Source: Petrolisthes cinctipes (lineage: Eukaryota; Arthropoda; Malacostraca; Decapoda; Porcellanidae). Taken from it: a stretch of DNA of 64,000 nt. The position numbers and the translations under genes are program-made. Shown piece by piece: positions 25,370 to 37,479 of this stretch; the stretch's first letter is position 1, and every line of letters starts with the position of its first letter. The stretch lies in contig JAWQEG010003707.1 in NCBI GenBank assembly GCA_033782935.1, forward strand, positions 83,750 through 147,749. The letters run 5' to 3'. A model generated the notes under the pieces. That model saw nothing but the letters and a program-made list of their open reading frames with translations, did not search any database and was not told where the DNA came from.

Positions 25370-25680
25370 AGTAAATTAAGAAGAAAAGAAAATGATATGT
25401 AAATTAGGAAGAAAAGAGAATTAAGTGTAAATTAAGAAATAAAGGGATTTAAGTGTAAATTAAGAAGAAGAGAGAATTAAGTGTAAATTAAGAAATAAAG
25501 AGAATTAAGTGTAAGTTATAAAGATAAGAGAATAAAGCAAGAATTAAGAAGATAATTAAGGGATAATTAAGGAAAAAAATGTGAATTAAGAGAAAAAAGT
25601 GAATTAAGAGAAAAGAGAATTAAGAGAGAAAAGAGAATTAAGAGAGAAAAGAGAATTAAGAGAGAATTAAGAGAACAAAG
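25370..25680. repeat. AATTAAG-rich minisatellite (36-bp, then 21-bp units)
   Basis: GAGAATTAAGTGTAAATTAAG units of about 36 bases recur from 25370, then shorten to GAGAGAAAAGAGAATTAA units of about 18-21 bases near 25600-25680. Confidence 0.75.
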
Positions 25681-25689
25681 AAGTGACAG

Positions 25690-27600
25690 GTTGTATCTCA
25701 GGTCTGAAAAAATGCTAAAGGAATGGAGGCTCAGCAGGAACCTAAAGAGTAATGCTTCTTTGTAGTGTGTAGGCGAAGTGATGGCTAAGGACTCTTTCTC
25801 TATCCTGCCACAACACTGCACGTATGTTGAGGGAGTCGGTTTCGTGGCATAGTGTGAAATCTGTCGCATCCATTTCGTTCACAAATGTGCCCAGATTTTT
25901 ATAGTTTACATAAAGGTAGCGTGTCTAACAGAAATTAAGTGAACAAACTGTATTCTAATTCACTCTGCACTTTACTTCCATTAATATTATGCTTATTATT
26001 ACCTCATCCAATAATTATACTATATCATTATACTAATGGGACGTGAAATGCCTACATCCGATATTATTATTAAGCATATGACTGGCTGATACGTTATTCC
26101 ATACCCCTGAAGGGAAAGTTTCTACCAATCAAAGTACGCAATGAAGATACGGTACAAATCTGGTTGTGGACATTTCCCCTTAGGTATGGAAAAAGAAACA
26201 CACCATAGACAAATAAATTGACTAAAATTGTACAACCTGCTTCGTGTGGGAATGAGTGGGTAAAATATTTTACTGATTCCTGCGTGTTCCTCATACGTTA
26301 ATGACATAGACTCCTGACAACTACAAAGGACTACAGAGGACTGGGAGAGTTTGTATATTATGTTGCATTGGCTTATGTTCCCTCGCTTTCAAAGCTGTAT
26401 CAGCATGAGGCAGTTTCATGCTTGAGTAATTTCTTTCCAGCGAGTGTTGCTGCCGGACTAGTTGTGTCTAAATAAGAACGCCTATCATGAGTGAACGGCA
26501 AATTAATGGCTTATATACTATTTTCTAAATCAACTTATGGAATGTTTCCGAAGATATCTTGGTGGCCAGTTATAATAATGTTCACTGGATTTCATTTTTG
26601 TCTTCAAGTCGTCAGTCTCATTTCTGGATACATTTGCTGTTTCTATTTCTATGTATGTCGTATTCCTAAACATATGGTATTACTGGGTTATATATTTAAC
26701 CAATAAAATACTAATTCTCGTGAGATGCTTTTGCGAAAACTTTGTGCAATATTATTTTATTTTCTTCCTTCAGTTTGTTTCTATGTGAGCCTGTCTGGGG
26801 TGCTGGAGGAGCGAGGGGAAAAGTTTTTATTGAAGATCTCTTGTCGTGGGCGTGGAGAGGGAAGGGAGACACTTTCTTTGGTGTACAGTCACAGGCAAAA
26901 ATTGGTCAGTCAATATCTTTGGTGGATATTGAGTGCAGTCTCAGGTATCAGTTTTGATTATGCATGATTTTCCTGCTCGTGTGTTATTGTGTTAGTATGT
27001 ACATGTCGCTCTTCCTGTCTGTCTCTGTCTCTCCCTTGGTGTCTTATGCTCATTTAATTTATGTGTATATATAATTATTTAACAGCAACTTCCAACTTAT
27101 CTGTTCAGCTCAGTATCTTTCCATACACATTACCAATCTATTTATATTATCTCCATTGATCCCTACAAACACTTCCACTTTTGTTTGAGTGTAAAATTGA
27201 GCGGGATCAATTAAAATATTTCCTGTTATCGTATATGTTTCTATCACCCATAAAGCAGGTTGCATAAAAGTATAACAACTTTACACACGCTTCCTTCCAC
27301 TAAAGCACCCTTTGTTAGAGCCCACAAGTAGATCATAACACCACCAAACTTATTATAGATGCAAATGAAAAGAGAAAAGAAAACTGAAATGCGAACTTCA
27401 TACACAAATTATACACATATACATACACTTTTATACTTCATTTCCTTTCCCCGTCCATGGCTGGTGGTATACAGGGACAAATCATCATTCTGGGTCTCTC
27501 TGTGATACAAATTCTCCCCGTGTTGTCACATCTAATCACGCAGGCTTCACTCCGCTAATTAGCATACTGTACCGTATTATGGGGCAGTGCGAGAAAATCA
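25690..27600. other. Unique-looking sequence, no gene supported
   Basis: Several short frames exist (for example 26491-26706, hydrophobic) but none has a recognisable domain, splice context or clear codon bias. 27540-27600 is a GC-richer patch with TAATTAGCAT, listed as a finding. Confidence 0.4.
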
Positions 27601-27625
27601 TCCCATGTTTTCTCTGATTCTTTGG

Positions 27626-27797
<172 letters not shown>

Positions 27798-28326
27798 CGC
27801 TCGCTATATTATTTCTTTTTCAGTTCCCTCTTTCTCCTTGTTCTTTTCTCCTCTCTCTGTACCTCTCATTCTCACTTTCCCTCTCGTTCTCTCTCTGTTA
27901 CAAAGTGCACTCGGCTATATGTTTTTTCAAGTAAACCTTGCATTTAAGTTAATTTAAAAACATGTACATATTTTGTACTTGGAAATAACCTTCAATTACT
28001 CTCTACAGTTCGATGCAATATCATATAATTATACGTCATCAAATATGTGACAACGCTCGCGAAAATTTTCACATTATCAGCGGTAAGTTAGAAAGCATTA
28101 TGTATGTAAAAAAGAGTAAGATCTAGACACGTTATCAATTATTCTTATACATGGGAATGTAAAATAATAAAGAATACTTTGGGAAAGTTTATTTTTAAGA
28201 TAATCATTCCATGAAATATATATGTATGTAGCAGACTCAGATGATAAAGGGCTTGATGAGTTTGATGCATGGTTACTATACAGTGAGTGAAAGATAGAGC
28301 AATGATGTAGTGAAGAAACAAAACAA

Positions 28327-28602
<276 letters not shown>

Positions 28603-28619
28603 CGAGAATAAAATATGGG

Positions 28620-29010
28620 GATAAAATGGGGATGCAGGACAAGACAAAAGATGAGTGAAAACACAAGTAAGATAACTAGCACGAGGGAAGGAAATAAAAT
28701 ATACGAAGATAGTGAATTTTCCAAGAAGGATGAAAGGGGGAAGAGAAGGATTAATGTGAAGAAAAGGAAGAAAAAGTATAAGATTAAAATAGTGAAAGCG
28801 AACTTAGGAGAATGCAAAAAGGAAAATTATTAAGAGAAAAAGAGAATGGATTAGAATAATATGAAAGGCGAAAAGCAATTGAAGAATGAAAAGGAAGGGG
28901 AGGAGGATGTCGAAAAAGAATAAAGAATAAAGTACGAGGAAGGATTAGGTGAAGGAGTGAAAGAACGAGGAAGAGAAGAAATAAGAGGAAGGAAGAAGTG
29001 GAAGGCACTT
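28620..29010. repeat. Purine-rich degenerate sequence
   Basis: Continues the A/G bias after the compound microsatellite with GAAGGA/AAGAAT words. No coding region. Confidence 0.6.
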
Positions 29011-29097
29011 GCTGGAGTCTTCAAGTTGAAATAAGCCCTGGCCTCATTCTGTTCTGCATGTCCAGCTTATGCATACTGATTTATACACTCACCCTGC

Positions 29098-29218
29098 CCA
29101 CGCACGCACGCACATACATATACACATACACACGCTCATACACACATGATCATACACACACACACACACTCGCACACGCATTCACACACACACACGCTCT
29201 CACTCACACACACACAGC
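29098..29218. repeat. CA-rich imperfect repeat
   Basis: ACGCACGCAC, ACATACACAC and CACACACACTC words alternate for about 120 bases. Confidence 0.8.
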
Positions 29219-29428
29219 CTCATTTGTCCACCTCACCATACGTATGCACAGAAGCAAGGAGACACCCATACACATCGGCCCGGGACAAAAATAGATTATG
29301 GACAAAGACTAAATTAATTATCAATACCACTTCCTGAAGTTAAATCAAATTAATTCTTATGGTGATGCTTTGTGGCTTCATTAATGTGTAAAATGTAAAG
29401 TCCAGTGCATGCAGTCTATTAGGTAAGA

Positions 29429-29567
<139 letters not shown>

Positions 29568-29626
29568 TTTTCTTTTTAACCTTGTTTCATGCCTCTACAA
29601 AACCATGAAGGTACGACAACGATGCC

Positions 29627-29800
29627 ATGTCCAGCACCGGCAGGCTAAGTGCCAAGTTGAAGAAAAGTGCTTCCGCCACTCCCACGTCTCTTGAAACTCG
29701 GTGTGGTGAGAATGGCCGAGCCCTCTCACACCTGGAATGGGGGCAGATGAAGAGCCGTCACTCATTCACTCACTCACTCGACTCGGTGAAAGATTCCTGA
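29627..29800 (+). CDS. Short open frame of unknown status (57 codons)
   Basis: ATG at 29627 opens a 57-codon frame ending TGA at 29798-29800. The encoded peptide starts MSSTGRLSAKLKKSASATP and has balanced composition, unlike the low-complexity frames elsewhere. The region is GC-richer than its surroundings. There is no recognisable domain, and no nearby exon can be joined with confidence. It could be a lone exon, a conserved non-coding patch or chance. Confidence 0.15.
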   Translation: MSSTGRLSAKLKKSASATPTSLETRCGENGRALSHLEWGQMKSRHSFTHSLDSVKDS

Positions 29801-30195
29801 GGGAGCAACCAGACTTTGTCAAGTTTAAGCCGGTTTGCAAACTTCACACTGAGGTTTACTGAAGTTTAGCAGGTGTATTATGCTCCTTAAGTGCTTGAGT
29901 GCTCACCAGGGAGTGAGGCAACTTATTATCAAGTGCGTGGGAGTTCTCTTCTTGATATTATTAGTTTTTACATCTTCTTCAGCATTTGACTCTGTACAAG
30001 GCTTCATGAATACCTAGAGGTCTTGAAGTCTTCATCAGTATACAATCGTGCACTTCAGAAAATGTGAGCTAACATCCAGATAAATGAATACGAGGATTAT
30101 GTTCAAAATATCAAAGCTGAAATGGTGGAAATGATTACGTTGTGTGAGGTTTGATGACTATATAATCAACTACCTACTGATGCAACATTTGGAGG

Positions 30196-30235
30196 TACAG
30201 TTGCACAAAAAGTATGTAGAAAATATTACTCGAAA
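30196..30235 (+). mobile_element. Solo Tc1-like terminal sequence
   Basis: TACAGTTGCACAAAAAGTATG is close to Tc1-type terminal repeats (TA then CAGTTGC..CAAAAAGTATG). I did not find its inverted partner nearby, so this is a lone or strongly truncated end. Confidence 0.4.
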
Positions 30236-30299
30236 GTTTATGACGGATATAAAAGATCTATGAACACTGTCTCAAAATAAAAGAAGACTTACTGAATAA

Positions 30300-30980
30300 A
30301 TATATAACTAAATAAACAAAACATTTACTTGACAGAATGACTAGAAAACAACACCAAATGAGGAGGAGCCTTTTCTGTCGACGTTTCATTACCAGAAATC
30401 TTAACTCTTTATATCCATAATCTTTTCTTCACTCGCTTCATATAAGTCTTTTGGACGACCGTAATTCTTTTTTCTGCCACAGCCACTTGAGAGAATTAAA
30501 ACCGCTGGGCCATCAGGTAATAAGCCTATAAATCGTTCTCCCCTAACCACTCCGCCGCCTCCCCTCTAGTTAGAACAAATTTACACCTATTGATTACACG
30601 CAAGTCATTAGGCCACGCAACCATAAAGGGAATTGGTTAAAGATGGGAGGCTCTTCGAATCTCCCTTCTCCCACCCTGAAAGATTAGAATAAAAACAAAA
30701 AGGAATCGTAAGAACTCGTGCAGGATGCTGTAGTATTTGGCCTCTCTATGCCTCTAATCATCGGTAATTCCTACTGAAAAAACACATGTGTACAGTTGGC
30801 CAAATATGAAACTGATACACCTGGCTACTGTCTGGGAGCATAGATGCAAGTTAGGTCTCATATTCGAGTAGCCAACCTGCCGATTTCTCTCAGTCACACT
30901 TCATGAACTGACGGGAAAGCTGCAGTCGGAAATTAAACATTTAAATGACTAGTGACATAAAAAAAAAGAATCAGTGTATT
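30300..30980. other. No gene; possible fold-back element at 30791-30893
   Basis: TACAGTTGGCCAAATATGAAAC (30791 on) is partly inverted by GTCTCATATTCGAGTAGCCAAC (about 30870-30893). This may be another decayed member of the TA-CAG hairpin group. The remainder shows nothing. Confidence 0.35.
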
Positions 30981-30984
30981 CCAC

Positions 30985-31200
30985 AACGATTGATTGATTG
31001 ATTGATTGATATTAGACGCCGCAACAGCGAGGTCATATGGCGCCAGAGAAAGGTGATAGAGAGGCGAGACAGCAAGCAGGAAGGAAATAGAAAGAAATGA
31101 GGGACAGTTGAAGAACTAAAAGCTAGTGGCTGGGGCCGAAGGGGCGCCAAAACCCTTAGGGTATTGCCCACATCACTATTGCAGTCAATACCCCCCTACG
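30985..31200 (-). mobile_element. Retroelement 3' end with (TCAA)n tail
   Basis: Read on the minus strand, a GC-rich segment (GGCGCCATATGACC, GCTGTTGCGGCGTC) is followed by ATATCAATCAATCAATCAATCAATCG, a tetranucleotide tail (plus strand GATTGATT at 30990-31010). Non-LTR elements of several clades end in such short tandem tails. The body upstream (31030-31170) has no readable reverse transcriptase. Confidence 0.4.
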
Positions 31201-31465
31201 GGGTATACCACAATGAAATTGGCCAACATGCCATCTTGCCAATGTTGGGTCTCCTTGTACACAACACTTGACTGTCAGTATTTTGTTCTCTCCTGTAAGT
31301 GAACTGACAGGGTAATTCAGAAATCTAAGAGCAGAAAGGTTGTCTGTGGGTGTGCCAATTAACAGTCAAATCACTTGCAGACCAACACGAATTGAACTGA
31401 CAAAGATCAGGATATGAAGACCTATGGACATACATCGATCACCAACACTGACAATATTTTAAACA

Positions 31466-31960
31466 GTGTATAGTCTTTTCACAGAAACATATACTGTACT
31501 ATTTAGTCTATCTCAGTACATGTACAGCCATAATCACTTTAGGCATATAATAGTTTGTATATTTTGGTATAATACAGCTCTCGGCCTGACGAGTGTCATT
31601 GAGGCAGACAACTACAAAGGGCTCAAATTGGAGATGGAGGGTGCTGTGACCCCCACGCGTCCCTTGTATAATACCCTAATGGTCCCTCCAGCCAGCCAGA
31701 CCAAGAAAGGTATCAACCACACCTTTGATCTCCAGTACAAGGAGGGAAAAGGCAGCCAGAAGGAGGAGATGCAAAAGGAAGTAGAAGAGCAGGAATTCAA
31801 AGGATCTTCAAACAGCAACAGAGCTAGTGGTCCTTATGGAGCTTATGCTATTGCTAACTATCCAACTAGGATACGGGAAAGTATAGGAAAGAGATGGCCC
31901 CTCCCCATCCCTAAAGCCAGAATGAAGGAGATACCACGTAGTATGGAAAAACAAGAATGA
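31466..31960 (+). CDS. Open frame of unknown identity, probably partly transposon-derived
   Basis: The 164-codon frame has an AT-rich hydrophobic start (residues 1-40, probably intronic noise after CAG at 31574-31576) and a GC-richer, charged part (residues about 41-164, Lys/Glu-rich, no stops). A possible acceptor TACAG precedes the GC-rich part. From about 31820 the DNA resembles a block also seen at 39625-39710 and 45715-45790 (TTGCTAACTA, then GAAAGTATAGGAAAGA, then CCTCCCCA), so its 3' part is likely a dispersed element. I do not recognise the protein. Pseudogene or exonised repeat are the likeliest readings. Confidence 0.25.
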   Translation: MYSLFTETYTVLFSLSQYMYSHNHFRHIIVCIFWYNTALGLTSVIEADNYKGLKLEMEGAVTPTRPLYNTLMVPPASQTKKGINHTFDLQYKEGKGSQKEEMQKEVEEQEFKGSSNSNRASGPYGAYAIANYPTRIRESIGKRWPLPIPKARMKEIPRSMEKQE

Positions 31961-32131
31961 AATTTATACAAACAAGCTGGAAAAATAATAAACTATGCCC
32001 TATTCTACAAAAAAATAATTGCAGGTAGTTATTACGGATGTTTGTATTAATCTGAAATAAAAAAATAATGAAAATATTTTAATGAAATCATAATTATTTA
32101 AATTCATGATGGTCTCTCAACAATCTCACGG

Positions 32132-32215
32132 AGGAGGAGGAGGAGGAGGAGGAGGAGGAGGAGGAGGAGGAGGGGAGGAGGAGGAGGAGGAGGAGGAAGA
32201 AGAAGAAGAAAGGAA
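32132..32215. repeat. (GGA)n/(GAA)n trinucleotide array
   Basis: About 40 bases of GGA triplets with one interruption, followed by GGA/GAA mixed triplets. Confidence 0.9.
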
Positions 32216-32486
32216 AAGGAGGAGGAGTACGTGGATCAGTGATTCAAAGGAACTGGGAAGGAAGGATGGAAGAAGGGAGGTTGAAGAACAGATACTTGGA
32301 TAAGGAGAAGGGATGGAGGCTAGATAAAAGGGGTTCAAAAGATATTATGATGGAACAGGAGGAGGAAGTTAATAATAAGAGTTGAGAATGGGAATGAGGG
32401 AAAGGAAAAGAATGGAGGAAAGGAAGGAATAAATGTAGGGAAGGAAGGAAACAGGTAACGTCAGGATTAGGAGGAGAAAACCGTCA

Positions 32487-32640
32487 AGTGGGACAGAGAC
32501 AGAGACAGAGACAGAGACAGAGACAGAGACAGAGACAGAGACAGACACAGACACAGACACAGACACAGACACAGACACAGACACAGACACAGACACAGAC
32601 ACAGACACAGACACAGACACAGACACAGACACAGACACAG

Positions 32641-32722
<82 letters not shown>
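32487..32722. repeat. Compound microsatellite (GACAGA)n-(GACACA)n-(GA)n
   Basis: About 55 bases of GACAGA hexamers, about 105 bases of GACACA hexamers, a short ACACA link, then about 75 bases of (GA)n. All boundaries are sharp. Confidence 0.95.
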
Positions 32723-32723
<1 letters not shown>

Positions 32724-32902
32724 TGAGAGTGTGGGCTGTCAACACTTCACTTCATATAAGCCTTTCCCTTCGTCAGTCACTTTCCTCTAACTCTACCTGC
32801 TGCTGTTGATGTCTTCATACCTTATCTCTATCCATTCCTCTCACCCTTACTTTACTAAACCTCTCTCACATTCATTTCGTCCTATCCTCCCAATCTATCT
32901 GT

Positions 32903-32933
<31 letters not shown>

Positions 32934-33030
32934 AGTCCAGCTTCCACTCACCATGCACCTCTCACACTTTCATCACTTTCTGCCACAGCCTCTGACTCAC
33001 TGGGTGTTGCGTCCCTCAGAGGTGGTGTGG

Positions 33031-33045
33031 AGGTAAGTGCTCTCT

Positions 33046-33137
<92 letters not shown>
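33031..33137. repeat. (TC)n microsatellite
   Basis: TC run of about 105 bases with one CC interruption near 33065, followed by GT-rich words to 33210. Confidence 0.95.
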
Positions 33138-33140
<3 letters not shown>

Positions 33141-33219
33141 GTCGGTCTGTGTCTCTTTCTGGTTTTATGTGTGCGTGTGTGTGGCGTTTGTTTGTGCGCG
33201 TGTGTGTGTGTTATTATCC

Positions 33220-33769
33220 GAGTGATTGCTATATACCGTACTTCTTACTTATATCTGTAGTCTACATATACAGGGTGTAACATCACTGCATGTATTAACT
33301 TGGAGGATAACTTTCTTAGATAACTATTATTCTAATTACAACGTCTCTATTGTAGTATGTCGAATTGTACGCTGTTTGGCTGTTACATTTGGCCAACATA
33401 TAGTAAGATATGATATTGAAAGAAGATGTAAAAACCCCGTAGATGTTTGTACTTTTTTTTTCACTTTTATTTTGCAGCAGTACAGTGGCAGCAATAGTCC
33501 TTGATCATGCAGGAAGTGATGGATAGCCGTGGATTTCCTGTAGTTATATGACTACGGAAGAAAGGAACAGAAGTGAAGAAAAGAAACAGAAGTAAAGAAA
33601 TAGGATAGGTGATAACTTTTTTCAGGACACAACACGAGACCAAAGCAAGGAAGATGATATGCAAAACCAGATATAAAGGTAAAGTACAGTAGGTCCTCAG
33701 TGCTGCCTCTCCCCAAACCTCGGAGTGATACCTACATAGTATGACCTCTGAGGGCAGGAAGACGGAGGG

Positions 33770-33770
<1 letters not shown>
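33220..33770. other. No gene; solo mariner-like end at 33268
   Basis: ATATACAGGGTGTAAC at about 33266 is a mariner-type terminal motif without an evident partner. The 92-codon frame at 33226-33504 has no domain. Confidence 0.35.
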
Positions 33771-33771
<1 letters not shown>

Positions 33772-33814
<43 letters not shown>

Positions 33815-34030
33815 CGTGTGAGTGAAGAGAGATGTGGTGGGCTTTGGTTTGATTCAGGTGACTTTTTTTATAAGGGTCGAATATGAATATATGCAGATAT
33901 ACATCATGAACATGCATACATAGATACATGCATACATTTATACATGCATACATATATACATGCAATACATATATACATGCATACATATATACATGCATAC
34001 TTAGATACATGCATACATACATATAATATT
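33772..34030. repeat. (TG)n and ATACATGCATACATAT repeat
   Basis: (TG)n at 33772-33811. ACATGCATACATATAT-type units run from 33900 to about 34025. Confidence 0.9.
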
Positions 34031-34099
34031 TCTGCACTGTGCACACATACACAAATGTTTTCATACAAACACCTATGCAAACTTATTACTATGCGACCA

Positions 34100-34905
34100 C
34101 AGATAATTTTCATTCTAATAACTAATCAACCAAAATGAGGTATGTTACTTATATCACCCTGGTTAAAAAGGCAACAATATTTACTCTCAACTTGGTAGGT
34201 ACGGGGAAACAACTACAAAAACAATATTACAGAACACAAGATATTATGTCATTCTCATTGTATGGAAGCAATGATGCAAGTTTTACAGACTCCTAGTGTA
34301 CCAGCCGAAATGTACAACGAGTATAGATGTGGAGCAAACCTATTGTGCACTCAGCTTTCCTCTTGTGCTTTCATCACTACCTGATATATATGAGCCTGTA
34401 TGTATTGGTACATTGAAACACACCGATTTATATGTTGAGTTGGCATGAGCTTTTTCAATATATTAGGTAAAGCTGTTAGAGTTATTAAAACAATAAGGTG
34501 TATGGTCGGAAATGGTTATGGTTGCACATAAGTGAACTTATGTTTTACCCAAGCTCGAAGTTTCAGAGTATTTTATCACCACTCAACGACTAACATCCCT
34601 CTGTCTGTCTGTCTGTCTGTCTGTGTTCTCACGAACGCATACGATACATGCACACATTAAAAGACACATATATGAAAATATGTAACACATATAAATATAC
34701 ACAGGTTTACATAGCTATAATTACGCCAACAGTATATATATGACGCAGAAAAAATAAAATCTGAACACCCGTATGATAACAAGGACCAGAGCGTGTATTA
34801 GGAAATCTTTTATACCCAGATGTTCGAGAATGTTTAAACATGAGTGAAAAGTCGTCTTTGGATATATGTCTACCTTACACTATCCCACAATAAGTAGGAG
34901 AGAGT
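34100..34905. other. AT-rich sequence, nothing recognised
   Basis: Contains (CTGT)n at 34600-34623. No coding region or transposon end seen. Confidence 0.4.
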
Positions 34906-34989
34906 GAACATTGACTAATGAAACATTCTAACCCAGGCACAGTGTTGACAGAGAAGTTTCAAAATATTAGGCCAATGTTTCAAAAGTTT

Positions 34990-35290
34990 TCTATAGCAAA
35001 TTGCAGCTGGAAGGGACTGTACATACACAGGAGACCCGTCAACTGCATCCCGCTCTTGATTGTCACACTTTACAGCCAGGACATCTCTTTGTCAGGCGAC
35101 GTGAATACAAGGCAGATGACAGGCCAAGGTTCTGCCCCGGGCTATCTGGTGTGTCCATCGAGTTGCTCATAGATCGTGATTGGTTGCATCAGTCTCACTC
35201 TTGGGAGCTTGATTCCGTTTTCGACTGGAGAGCCAAACCAGATAGTGCAGGCAGGAATATGGGGCGAAGAGTGTCACGAGAAGGATATAT
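34990..35290 (+). other. GC-richer island with balanced open frames, identity unknown
   Basis: About 300 bases of balanced composition surrounded by AT-rich sequence. The frame starting at 35001 is open for 109 codons; its middle part (from 35085, LFVRRREYKADDRPRFCPG) has balanced, protein-like composition. I do not recognise it. It could be a lone exon, a decayed transposon gene or a conserved non-coding patch. Confidence 0.2.
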
Positions 35291-35329
35291 TTTTTTGTTT
35301 TGTTTTTTTTTGTTCAGTAAGAATGGGTG

Positions 35330-35930
35330 ATTTTTTTTTGCCATGCATGCATGCAAGATTGATTATTCTGTTTCTTTCCATTTGCATAGATTTTTTTTAC
35401 ATCAACAACAAGAAAAAAATAAACCGCTACAATGATGTTGGTAGGTTTCGCAAGTGTGGTATACAGTATATGAATAGTGGTGTAGACATATACAGTCATC
35501 ACCAAAATTTCTACCATATCTCCCGTCTATTAGTGAAGTCTCGGATACATGTAAACTCTAGAGCAAAATAAAGAAGCCTTAACGAATAAATGAATCTCAG
35601 GTTTCTTAGTGTTGAAAAAGCGATAATAAATGTAAAAGACTATTATCAGATAGCAGGAGTGACAGAACTTTTGATGGTGTCTGTACAATAACCTTATCGG
35701 GCATATTCACAAGTTTGTATACGTTAATGACTTGTTATACTGCTCCATGTCTCCCTGCTTTTATGTTTCTTAGTAATATTTTCTCCACTAATAATATGAA
35801 ATCCTCGTTAGTATGCGTACGTTCGTATATCATTACACCACTTTTCAACATCTGACAATATTTCTGTAATGACTCAGCCAAACAGGATGCTTTATGATTG
35901 TGTATAACGCCAAACAGGATGCTTTCTTTC
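35330..35930. other. AT-rich sequence, no gene
   Basis: T-runs around 35290-35400 and AT-rich unique sequence. Nothing recognised. Confidence 0.4.
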
Positions 35931-35937
35931 TCCCCTG

Positions 35938-36375
35938 ACACACACATGCACTCATGCAACACCGACACACCGACACACACACCGACACACACACCGACAC
36001 ACCGACACACACACCGACACACACACCGACACACACACCGACACACACACCGACACACACACACACAAAGACACACACAAAGACACACGCACAGACACAC
36101 GCACAGACACACGCACAGACACACGCACAGACACAGACACAGACACAGACACAGACACAGACACAGACACAGACACAGACACAGACACAGACACAGACAC
36201 AGACACAGACACAGACACAGACACAGACACAGACACAGACACAGACACAGACACAGACACAGACACAGACACAGACACAGACACAGACACAGACACAGAC
36301 ACAGACACAGACACAGACACAGACACAGACACACACACAGACACACACACAGACACACACACAGACACACACACA

Positions 36376-36458
<83 letters not shown>

Positions 36459-36466
36459 GCACGCAC
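35938..36466. repeat. Compound CA-family microsatellite, ~530 bp
   Basis: Successive blocks are ACACACACCG decamers (to about 36055), ACACACAAAG and ACACGCACAG units, (ACAGAC)n hexamers for about 200 bases (36125-36330), ACACACACAG decamers, then (AC)n for about 80 bases and (GCAC)n. Each block has its own period, and boundaries are sharp. Frames across it (His-Arg, Thr-Gln, Cys-Val, Leu-Cys) are artefacts. Confidence 0.95.
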
Positions 36467-36597
36467 ACATCGATTAACAGACGTAGGCTAAGCATATAAC
36501 ACCAAGATATATACAGGGTACTAATGTCATACACCGTAGGCAAAGGAAACTGACCAACAGACACAAGCCCACCACCATCACTACCTCTTCCCTTCGC

Positions 36598-36870
36598 CAC
36601 ACACCACACCACACCACACCACACTACAACAAAGGCACCACGAGGCAAAGGACTCTTGATATCCGACACCGGGAGACAGCCAACCGTACACACCTGAAGG
36701 GCTCCTCCTCCTCCTTCTCCTTCTCCTCCTCCTCCTCCTTCTCCTCCTCCTCCTCCTTCTCTTCTTCCTCTTCCTCCTCTTCTTCCTCCTCCTCCTTCTC
36801 CTCCTCCTCCTCCTTCTCTTCCTCCTCCTCCTTCTCTTCCTCCTCCTCCTCCTCCTCCTCCTCCTTTTCC
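36598..36870. repeat. ACACC repeat, then (CTC)n/(CTT)n array
   Basis: ACCACACC pentamers at 36600-36625, then CTC/CTT triplets at 36704-36868. The Arg/Glu-only minus-strand frames come from this array. Confidence 0.9.
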
Positions 36871-36879
36871 TCTTCACAC

Positions 36880-37448
36880 TGCTCCACTACTTCACTCCAT
36901 TTTACTTCACTCCATTCGCTGCTCTCTGAACTACTCTACCTTGCTCTGTTTTGTTTTTGTCCACTTAATATCTGTTTTTTGTTAAATGCTTTGTTTTTTG
37001 TTTTTCTAGTATAGTCTCTACTACTACGTTGTTTCTTACTAATCCTTACCTTTACTCACATCTTTACTTTTATTCACAACAATCTTCTCTACTCTTCTTC
37101 AGTAATCGCCACATCTCTATACTCCGTCCTACTCCGACAACCCCACTTGTTTATACTCCAGCTCTCTCTCTAGACATGCACTCCCCTTCATTACAAAGCA
37201 CGCAAGGCCACAACAGTCATACCCTTCTCTCTTCACTCCTCTCCAATTCGGTCTTTCTTCCCCACTTCACAATGCTCCCTCTCGACTCTAATCCACTCGT
37301 TACCCACTCCAGGCCCTCTCCTCCTCACACCACTCCATACCACTCCACTCAGGTCGAGTTTGTTGTTCTTCAGCCACCCCTTCAGGCTTGTAAGTTTATC
37401 CTGGTAGCGTCTTTTAGTAGAGCACATCCTTCGGTTTCTCAGCTGGGT

Positions 37449-37479
<31 letters not shown>

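Noticed and set aside
35845..36693. 282-codon Cys-Val frame and its Leu-Cys, His-Arg and Thr-Gln companions
   Set aside because: All frames of the (CA) compound microsatellite are open; none is a gene.
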